Positions 55,413-64,000 of a DNA stretch of 64,000 nt are shown here, one piece after another; position 1 is the stretch's first letter, and every line of letters starts with the position of its first letter. Origin of the DNA: Pleurodeles waltl (Eukaryota > Chordata > Amphibia > Caudata > Salamandridae); contig NC_090439.1 in NCBI RefSeq assembly GCF_031143425.1, forward strand, positions 355,750,027-355,814,026, written 5' to 3'. The notes below the pieces were generated by a model. It had not been told where the DNA came from. It worked only from the letters and a program-made list of their open reading frames with translations, and made no database searches. Made by a program: the position numbers and the translations under genes.

Positions 55413-58013
55413 TGTTGTAAATTACCCTTTTTGCAGGGCTATCCCCAAACATTTAGCCTCTGACCTCATGTTTGTCACTGTATGCTGCATTTTATTTTTG
55501 CTAGCTTTAGGGTTCTGGGCACTTTACCACTGCTGACCAGCACTGAAGTGCAAGTGCTCCCTGTCTAAATTGTATTGGTGATTGGTGTATCCATGATTCG
55601 CATATTTGGTTTACTACTAAGTCCCAAGTACAGTGCATGATGACTGTCCAAGACCTGTCAATGAAATGCTACTAGTGGGCCTGCAGCACTAATTGTGCTA
55701 CCCACATGAGTAGCCCTTTAAACATGTCTCAGGCCTGCCACTTGAGTGTTGTGTGTGCATTTTTAAACTGCCATTTCGACCTGACAAGAGCCCCCACTTG
55801 CCAGGCCCAAACCTTCCTTTTTATTACCTGTAAGTCACCCCTAGGTAGGCCTGAGGTGGCCCCATGGGCAGGGCGCAGTGTATTTAAAAGGTACGACACG
55901 TACTGGTGTGTTTTACAAGTCCAGATAGTGAAATGCTACTAATTTCATGTTTCACTATTGGAAGACCTATCTCTGCCATAGGGTAACATGGGAATTGTCT
56001 TGAAAAATCTTTTAAGCGTAATTTTCCATTGAGAGCAGACAGAGATGTGGAGTTTGGGGTCTCTGAACTCACAATTTAAAAATACATCTTTTGGTAAAGT
56101 TGGTTTTTGAATTGCAACTTTGGAAATGACACTTTTAGAAAGTGGGCATTTTCTTACTTAACCATTCTGTGCCTCTGCCTGTCTTCTGAAGAACAGTTGG
56201 GCTGTTTGTACATTCACTCTAGCCAGTCACACAAAGGGATCTGAGGTGTAGCCTTCTAATCCTTTTGGACCATCACCTGCCTGCTTTGGTCTTCCTGAGC
56301 TAGAGTGGTGGAAGGAGGTAACGCTTAGACCTGAATAGGGCTGTGCCTGTCCTCACACATAGCAGTCTCCAACCCCCTGGAATGTGTCTGGGGCCAGGGC
56401 CAGGGCAGGGAAAGTCAGGTTCTTGTGCACTACAAAGACATCTCTTTGAAGTTTACCTACTTAAAAGACAGAAATGGATACCAGTACTGGATCTCTGACA
56501 CCACATAGGTAGAATCTTTCTGAGCTGAGGAAACTCTGCCAGATGAAGAGCTGGATGCCGTGGGAGGGACTACCACTCTACCTCTTACTTTGTTCTGCTG
56601 GCCTGCTGCTTCTGTCCTGGGAGTGAAAGGACTGAGCTTGGCTTTCTACATCCTGCTTCCAAATGTTCTTCAATGGCTTGGACTGAGCTTTCCTCCTGTT
56701 AAGAAGTCTCAGGGACATAAAAGACTTAATTTGCCAGTGCCTGGGCTCTTCTGCTGAGAGTCCTAACTTGCCAAGCCGAGTCCATGGACCCTTGGAAGTG
56801 CAAGCTGGTGAGCTGAAGGGGGAATCCATGCATCAGCATGCCATGCCTGATAAATCCAGATTTTCCATACATCACCCCTGAGTGCCAAATTAGGTTGTAT
56901 GATGGAACCACGCATGCCGGTACAATGCATGTCAACACGGTTGGAACCACAACTGCGTTGTTTCCATGCATGCCTTTATCATGTATGCCTTTGCAACGAA
57001 TTTCATTGTAAAAGCATGCCTAGTAAGGGCATATGTGGAAATGGCCCCTAAAAAAAACGTAGCCTGACCCCCCCCCCCCCCCCCCCAACCTAAGCCCTAA
57101 AAAAAATAATTAAAAAAAACACCCTTACCCATTAAAAAAAGAAAAAGCCTGCCGAACCTCCTCCCACCCCTATCCACTCCCTTAATCCACCCCACCCCAC
57201 CACTGCCCGAGCCCCACTTATCTCACTGCGTCCTCTCCCGATCAACGCATTGCCTTTTCTGCGTAGTTTAGCACATGCATGGTTAAGGCACAGAAAAAAA
57301 CAAGAGTTGTTCCGGCAAGCATGATTACGTGTGCGTGGGAAATGTCTGCGTTGTTTACAACTCATGGTTAAGGACGTTTCCCGCTGATTTATCATGAACC
57401 CCCGCACCGCAGTAAGGAACCAAGGTTGCGTTTCTGGAAATTTACGCATAGCCTTTTCTGCGAGGAAGGAATAGACACATAAGGAACCCATGCATTATCT
57501 CACCTGGGAGGAAAGAATGGACATATCACCTCGCCTATGCAGTAAGGATCCAACGCATCACTTTGCTTTTCCAGTGCCTCACCTCCCTGTGCTTCATCAT
57601 CTTTGTTATTGATGCATCTCAGGTACTTTGTGCTAAAGTAATACATCAGTTGATTCCTATGGATTAAGGCTTGCTTAAACTTTTCAAAGGAGATATTTTG
57701 ACTTGTGTATGTTGGATTTTTGTCGTTTTGGTCTTGTTTCACTCAGGTAAATGTTGTCTAGTTTTCTAAACTGGTGTGGAGTCCTTTTATGATGCTTTTA
57801 GAGTGTGTGTGTGTGTGTGTGGGTGTGTGTGTGTGTGTGTGTACAAATACTTTTACACACTGCCTCTGAGATAAGCCTAACTGCTTGAGACAAGCTACCA
57901 AGGGAAGGAGCAAGGGTTATCTTAGCTGTGTTACTCCCTTACCCTAACTAGGTTGAGGGCCCATACTTGGATAGGGTGTAAGCCTTTGCCAACTAGAGAC
58001 CCCTTTTCTAACA
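55413..58013 (+). mobile_element. Solo LTR, family A, 2601 bp, with a perfect 5-bp target duplication
   Basis: Starts TGTTGTAAATTACCC and ends CCCCTTTTCTAACA. CTCAC flanks both sides (55408-55412 and 58014-58018). Alignment by eye with 13455-16567 is clear over the first 700 bp: TAGTGGGCCTGCAGC, CTCAGGCCTGCC, AAGTCACCCCTA, TTAGAAAGTGGGCATTT. A TATTTAAAAG box is at 55881-55890. The middle has a run of about 20 C at 57068-57086 and A/C-rich sequence, and a TG microsatellite is at 57801-57841. No coding region is believable here. Confidence 0.88.
57801..57841. repeat. TG microsatellite within the LTR
   Basis: About 20 TG units with one GG interruption, in the 3' part of the family A LTR. Confidence 0.9.
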
Positions 58014-58047
58014 CTCACCAACTGCAACTACAAAGTAAATGGTAAGA

Positions 58048-60793
58048 CATAGGAAAGTACCCTCTTTCTGGCATCGTTATCCCCACTCTTTGCCTGCTGT
58101 CAGTGTTTTTTGACTGTTTTCACTGGGATCCTGCCAACCAGGACCCCAGTGATTGTGCTGTCGCCCTCTAAATTTGGTTCCTTAGGTCTTTGCACACCCC
58201 ACAATTGGCATAATGTTGCCCCGTGGAAGTCCCTAGTATATGGTACCTAGGTACCCAGGGCAATTGGGCACCAGGGAGTTCCGCATGGGTTGCAGCAGGT
58301 ACTGTGCTACCCATGGGAGCCCCTGCAAAATGTGTCCGCAGGCCTGCCATTGGAGCCTACATGAAAAAGTACATGCACCCTTTCACTTCAGGTCACTGCA
58401 AGTCACCCCTATGGTAGGCCCTCTTAACTCAGAGGGCAGGATGCAGGTACCTGTGTGTTAGTGCACCCCTGCATGAGCAGAGGTGGCCCTACGAACTCCA
58501 ACTCTATTACACTGGACTTCATCAGTGCGGGGAAGGCATTTTACCCGTGTACTGAACACAGTGAGCCCTGTGTCCATCTTCTTAGTGGTAACTCCGAACC
58601 TGGGCATGTTTGGTATGAAACATGTGGGAATCATGCCCAATACTGTTGCCAGTATTGGTTGAATTATTCCATGCACTATGGGGGCTCCTTAGAGGACCCC
58701 CTGCATTGCTTCTACAAGTCTCCTGGGGTCTTCTGACAGCCCATGCTGCTGCCACCCATCAGACAGGTTTCAGTCCTCCTGTTGCTTGACCAGCTCAGGC
58801 AGCGGAAGGCAGAACAAAGGAATTCCTGTGGGAGAGTGAGGTAACACCCTCTCCCTTGGAAATAAGGTGTTACATGGCTTGAGAGGGGTAGCCTCCCCAA
58901 GCCATCGGTATGGTTTCAAGGGCACATTTGGTGCCCTCCTTGCATAAACCAGTTTGCACCAGTACAGGGACCCACGGTCCCTGCTCTGGCACAAAACTGG
59001 ACAAAAGGAAAGTGGCGTGACCTCAGGGTGGCCACTTGATTCTGTCATCTTGAATCCAAGGTGGCAGAGGTCCCTTGGAGCATCTGAGTGACTAGGTCAG
59101 GTAGGTGACGTGACAGCCCCCTCCTGATAGGTGGTCACCATGCTAGGTGACCATACCCTCTTCCTGGGCTATTTAGGGTCTCCCTCTGGTGGGTCCTCGG
59201 ATTTGACGTGCAAGATTCCAGCAGGACTCCTCTGCATCGTTTGCTTCATCATCTGGCCACTGGCACTGCAACTGGACCCACCCAGGAACCGACAATCTAC
59301 AACTTCAGCAACGACTTTGCTCTGCAACATTGTTTCTCTGGCTTCTTCCAGCAACTGCAACATTTCCCTGGCTGTGCATCCTCTGAGGGTGGGGGAGTCT
59401 TCCGCCTGTACAAGAAGTAAGAAGGAATCTCCCTTGGAGTGAAAGAAACAATCCCCTGCATCTGCAGGCACCAACTGCAACGACGGCTGGCTGTGTGGAT
59501 CTTCTCTCCTTCAGTGCTGCGTGGATCCTACTTCACAGGTTGTGGTCTGGAGTGGTCCCTTTGGTCCCCTCTACCAGCTGTCCAACTAGGAAGATGGTAA
59601 GCCCTTGCTTCTCCTTCCAGGACAGTACCCCTCTGCACCGCGATTCTTGCAGCTACCAAGACTTGTTTGTTCCTCCTCCAAGGAATCTTCAGGCTCTGTG
59701 TAGCCCCGGCCTCCAGCACTGTTCCCTGCAAAGCACAGTCTTCTGCCTGCCACTCTAGCGACGAGGGACTCCTGTCCAGGTGTGCTGAGTGGCCCTCACA
59801 GCTACTCCTTTGCCTGCTGCCTGTGGGGGCTGCCTCCTCTTCTTGTGACTCTCCCAGCTGCTGAGGATCACCTTGGACTCCCCTCCTTGGGTTGAGTCCC
59901 CTGGGCCTTGCTGGTCCTCTTCAGCCTTGCAAAACCTTATTCACTGACTCCTGCACTTGCCAAGGCTTAGTGGTGGTTTTCCAGCACCACTGACTGCATC
60001 CTGACAGCCAATGTGGGACATCACTTGCATCACTTCTGGAACTCCTCTTCTGCTCCTGAGCTGCACTGCTGACTTTCTTTGTCCACCATCGACCTGGTCC
60101 TGCAGTCAGAAGGGTGGGTAGTGGCTCCTGCCCCAGCCGGACAGCCCAACTCGAACTGGAATTGGTCCTCTTTTTTTTTTCTTCTTTTTAGCAGGTCCTC
60201 TTCTGTCAGGTTCCTGGTTTCTTCCAGTCTTGTCTGGGTCTTGTACAGTCCTTTTCCCAAGTTCTCCTGTGGCTTTAGGGAAAAACAGGTACTTAACTAT
60301 TTTCTCCTGGTTGCTGGGGGCAACCTGGTACTTACCGTTTGGGGCTCCTATTTTCTCCAGCTCCCCCTCTCGTGATTCTGCTTCCTTGGGTGGGGGACTT
60401 AGTTTGGTCTGCCCCTAAGACCTTCACAATTTTCTATTGTTTTACTGTTTGCTATTGCTTTGTATGCTAATCACTGACTTCTAGTGTGTAAATAATAGTG
60501 TCTACTCACCTACTATGGAGTATTGCCTACACAGCATTTTAGTGTTTGTTATACCATAATAAAGTACCTTTATTTTGGTAACACTGTGTGGTTCTTTCGA
60601 GTGTGTGTGCTGTGTGACGGTAGTGGTTTTGCATAAGCTTTACATGTCTCCTAAATAAGTCTTGGCTGCTCATTCACAGCTACCTCTAGAGAGCCCTGGC
60701 TTCCTAAACACTGCCTACACTTCATTAATAGGAGACCTGGTATAAGGTGATAACACCATAGGTGGTCACCACATACCAGGCCAGCTTCCTACA
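58048..60793 (+). mobile_element. LTR, family B, plus orientation, about 2746 bp
   Basis: The start CATAGGAAAGTACCCTCTTT matches the reverse complement of 36105 downward (TGTAGGAAAGTAGCCTCTTT), and the end CCAGCTTCCTACA matches the other terminus (TGTAGCAGGCTGG in reverse). The first TG has become CA. Shared internal landmarks are the palindromic CACTGGGATCCTG unit, TACCTAGGTACCCAGGG, the AATAAAGTACCTTTATTTTGG signal and the GGTAACACTG sequence after it. No 5-bp target duplication is evident. A CT-rich central part (59200-60250) produces several long but unconvincing frames. Confidence 0.78.
60558..60583 (+). terminator. Polyadenylation signal of the family B LTR
   Basis: AATAAAGTACC followed by a TTTATTTTGGTAAC stretch and a G/T-rich region (GTGTGGTTC...GTGTGTGTGC), a normal poly(A) signal plus downstream element. 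The copy at 33095-36105 keeps it on the minus strand. Confidence 0.55.
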
Positions 60794-61566
60794 CATATGG
60801 TGTAAGAAATATTTTGTTGTCTTTTGTCCACAGACTTCATAGAAGCAGTCACCTCTCTATGCACAGATTGACCAATTTACTCAAAGAAACTCCCCCTGCA
60901 CAATCTCCCCTTGCTCCCCTTGTCTCCTGCATATTTTACTGCCCCATGAGCCACAGCCTTTCACTTTTGTCCTCAGTAATGCCACTTTAAAACTCTTCTC
61001 AGTCTGTTTTGCCTTTTTGTGTTATTGTTTAGCATCTTTCATAAGCAAACAAATCCGGGTCCATGGCAATACAATACTATATATATAATTTACTTTGGCC
61101 AATCCTGCACAGTGACCCTTCTGTGTGGTAGCTGAACACTGCTTGGAACAAATAATGCGCAGAAAGGATACTTTACAAACTTTTTTTTTTTTTAAATGTG
61201 GTCAATAGGCTTCTGAAAGGGAGAGAAAGCGGCTGGGAGAAGGGTCAAGACAAACCAGTCCCAATGATGCACAGATATTTTTGGTGGGGCTAATTAATAA
61301 AATAGAGTTACACGCTGAGGGTTTTAGGTCTTACATATAGTCTTACATATAGTTTGCTGCAAAAGCCACGGCACGGAGCTGAAACATTGTTTTGCTCAAC
61401 GCTCAAGCAAGGGTGTCTAAACTGCTTGCGGACAGTTTTGTAACAGGCTTGGGGAAGCTCCCTATTTGTGAGAGAGACATTCTTTTTAGTCAAAAATGAT
61501 GTGTATTTCTCAATATTGATCCGTCCCCTTTCTGAACTAACACCGACTGGGCTCCAGTGCAATTCA
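60794..61566. other. Unassigned DNA
   Basis: No gene or known repeat recognised. A 14-15 base T run lies near 61181. Confidence 0.45.
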
Positions 61567-64000
61567 TTTTAGGAAGTTGGCTCTGTATATACTATTTCAA
61601 AGTAAGAAATAGTGTGCACAGAGTCCAAGGGTTCCCCTTAGAGGTAAGATAGTGGCAAAGTTAGATAATTCTAATGCTCTATTTTGTGGTAGTGTGGTTG
61701 AGCAGTAGGCTTATCAGAGGGTAGTGTTAAGTATTTGTTGTACACACTCAGGCAATATATGAGGAGCACACACTCTAAGACTTACTCCAGGTCAATAGTT
61801 TTTATATAGAAAAATATATTTTCTTAGTTCATTTTAAGAACCACAGGATCAAGATTTACAATAATCACTTTAAATGTAAGGTACTTCACTTAGATAGTTT
61901 AGGAACTTTGAATAAATGCAATATCATATACAGTCTTTGTAAAAATGGCAATAAGCTATTTTCAAAGTGGACACAGTGCAAAAATCAACAGTTCCTGGGG
62001 GAGGTAAGTAAAGGTTAGTTTTGGAGGTAAGTAAAACACTTACAAATCTTAGTCCTGGGGCATAGGCAGCCCATCGTTGGGGGTTCAAGGCAACCCCAAA
62101 GTTACCACACCAGCAGCTCAGGGCAGGTCAGGTGCAGAGGTCAAAGAGGTGCCCAAAGCACATGGGTGCCTATGGAGAACAGGGGGTGCTCAGGTTCCAG
62201 TCTGCCAGCAGGTAAGTACCTGCGTCATCGGGGGGCAGACCAGGGGGGTTTTGGTGAGCACTGGGGGGGACACGAGTAGGCACACAAAACACACCCTCAG
62301 TGACACAGGGGCGGCCGGGTGCAGTGTGCAAAGCAGGCGTCTGCTTTCAGGTAGAAACCAATGGAGGGACCCGGGGGCACTCTAGCAGCGCAGGCAGGCA
62401 CGGGGGGCTTCTCGGGACAGCCACCACCTGGGCTAGGCAGAGGGTCGCCTGGGAGTCACTCCAGCGCTGAAGTTTGGTTCCTTCAGGTCCTGGGGGCTGC
62501 GGGTGCAGTGCTGGTTCCAGGCATCAGGTCCCTTGTTACAGGCAGTCGCGGTCAGGGGGAGCCTCTGGTTTCTCTCTGCAGGCGTCGCTGTGGGGACTCG
62601 GGGGTCGTCTCTGGTTACTCACAGGCTCGCAGTCGCCGGGGAGTCCTCCCTGAGGTGTTGGTTTTCTGCAGGTCGAGCCGGGGGCGTTGGGTGCAGAGTG
62701 TAAAGTCTCAAGCTTCCGCCGGGAAATGTGCAGTCTTTGAAAGTTGCTTCTTTCTTGCAAAGAAGTAGCTGGTTTTGAGCGGGACCGCTGCTCACAGGAG
62801 TTTCTTGGTCCGTTAGTCCAGGGCAGTCCTTTGAGGCTTCAGAGGTCGCTGGTCCCTGTCAGATGCATCGCTGGTTGCAGGTTTTCGAAGTTGGAGAGAG
62901 GCCGGTATGGCTGGGGCCAAAGCAGTTGTTGTCGTCCGTCTTCTCTGCAGGCTTGTAGGTCAGCAGTCCTTCTTGATTCTTCAGGTTGCAGGAATCTGAT
63001 TTCCTGGGATCTGGGGTGCCCATAAATACTGAATTTAGGGGCGTGTTTAGGTCTGGGAGGGCAGTAGTCAATGGCTACTGTCCTTGAGGGTGGCTACATC
63101 ATCTTTGTGCCTCCGCCCTGTGGGGAGGGGGCACATCCCTAATCCTATTGGGGGAATCCTCCAAACTCATGATGGAGGATTTCTTTAGGCAGGGGTCACC
63201 TCAGCTCAGGACACCTTAGGGGCTGTCCTGATTAGTGCGTAACTCCTCCTTGTTTTTCTCATTATCTCCTCCAGCCTTGCCGCCAAAATTGTGTGCAGTG
63301 GCCGCAGGGGCGGCATCTCCACTAGCTTGGATGACCTGGGGGGCTGTACCAAAAGGGGTGAGCCTTTCAGGCTCACCACCAGGTGTTAAAGTTCCTGCAG
63401 GGTGGAGGTGTGAAGCACCTCCATCCAGTACAGCCTTTGTTCCTGGCCACAGAGTGACAAAAGCACTCTCCCCATGTGGCCAGCAACATGTCTGGTGTGT
63501 GGCAGGCTGGCAGAAACTGGTCAGCCTACACTGGAAGTCGGATTGGTAGTCAGGGGACATCTCTAAGATGCCCTCTGGGTGCATGTTCCGATAAATTGCA
63601 CACTGGCATCAGTGTGCATTTATTGTGCTGAGAAGTTTGATACCAAACTTCCCAATTTTCAGTGTAGCCATTATGGAACTGAGGAGTTCGTGTTTGACAG
63701 ACTCCCAGACCATGTACTCTCTTGGCTACCCTGCACTTACAATGTCTAAGGTTTTGCTTAGACACTGTAGGGGCATAGTGTTCATGCACTTATGCCCTCA
63801 CCTGTGGTATAGTGCACCCTGCCTTAGGGCTGTAAGGCCTGCTAGAAGGGTGACTTACCTATTCCACAAGCAGTGTGAGGTTGGCATGGCACTCTGAGGG
63901 GAGTGCCATGTTGACTTAGTCTTTTTCTCCCCACCAGCACACACAAGCTGTGAGGCAGTGTGCATGTGCTGAGTGAGAGGTCCCCATGGTGGCATAAGAC
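61567..64000 (-). mobile_element. LTR-like sequence, family C, leaves the right edge
   Basis: Begins TTTTAGGAAGTTGGCTCTGT, which I read as a decayed TGTAGGAAGTTGG terminus. It shares general plan with families A and B: an AT-rich outer part (61600-62040), a GC-rich middle made of CAGCAGGT/CAGGTC-like sequence (62100-62960), and near the far end a GGGTGACTTACCTA stretch (63849-63862) that in reverse complement gives TAGGTAAGTCACCC, the core seen in A and B. The minus orientation follows from that core. The other end and any target duplication lie outside the window. No protein recognised. Confidence 0.6.

Noticed and set aside
57132..57491. 119-codon minus-strand frame with a glycine-rich, Phe-run end
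   Set aside because: Falls in A/C-rich low-complexity sequence of the family A LTR; the end is encoded by A runs.

Overview
The window is vertebrate repeat-rich DNA and I see no host gene, tRNA, rRNA or bacterial feature. Four DIRS-type tyrosine-recombinase retrotransposons, 2.6-3.1 kb solo LTRs, L1-like and CR1/L2-like LINEs and hAT-type miniature elements nest inside one another. This is what very large salamander genomes look like; a newt such as Pleurodeles is my best guess. That is inference from the repeat classes and from remembered repeat sequences, not a database match.

Layout. 1-2545: an L1-like element on the minus strand with most of ORF1, no endonuclease domain, and a reverse transcriptase running off the left edge. 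2546-6063: unassigned DNA. 6072-7995: a hAT-like element with an 8-bp target duplication. 8069-8896: an unclassified insertion with a 16-bp direct repeat at each end and an internal inverted repeat. About 9050-20656: a nest. An old minus-strand LTR (family A) is split by a minus-strand DIRS element (about 10142-19870), which itself carries four later insertions: a CR1/L2-like LINE (11342-12345), a 227-bp hAT MITE (13060-13286), a 3.1-kb family A solo LTR (13455-16567) and a 5'-truncated L1 (18545-19733). 20657-24870: mostly unassigned, with a TA microsatellite and a retrovirus-like pol scrap.

24873-28265: a second DIRS element (plus strand) that lost nearly all of its RT/RNase H. 28266-30970: unassigned. 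30971-31500: a possible Harbinger-like MITE. 31707-41357: the best DIRS element, with inverted terminal repeats, gag, RT-RNase H, tyrosine recombinase and an internal complementary region; it is broken by a solo LTR (family B, 33095-36105) in gag and a hAT element (39370-40195) in the recombinase. 41550-51130: a third, decayed DIRS copy with a 3.65-kb L1 in its RNase H region. 51146-51331: a minus-strand recombinase scrap. 51830-54720: a fourth DIRS copy, gag only. 55413-58013: family A solo LTR with a perfect 5-bp target duplication. 58048-60793: family B LTR in the opposite orientation to the first. 61567-64000: a family C LTR-like sequence leaving the window.

Nothing here works together as a host pathway. 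Within a DIRS element the known division of labour is: Gag packages the RNA, RT-RNase H makes the cDNA, the internal complementary region pairs with the termini to help form a circle, and the tyrosine recombinase integrates it without target duplication. In every copy seen here at least one of these parts is broken.
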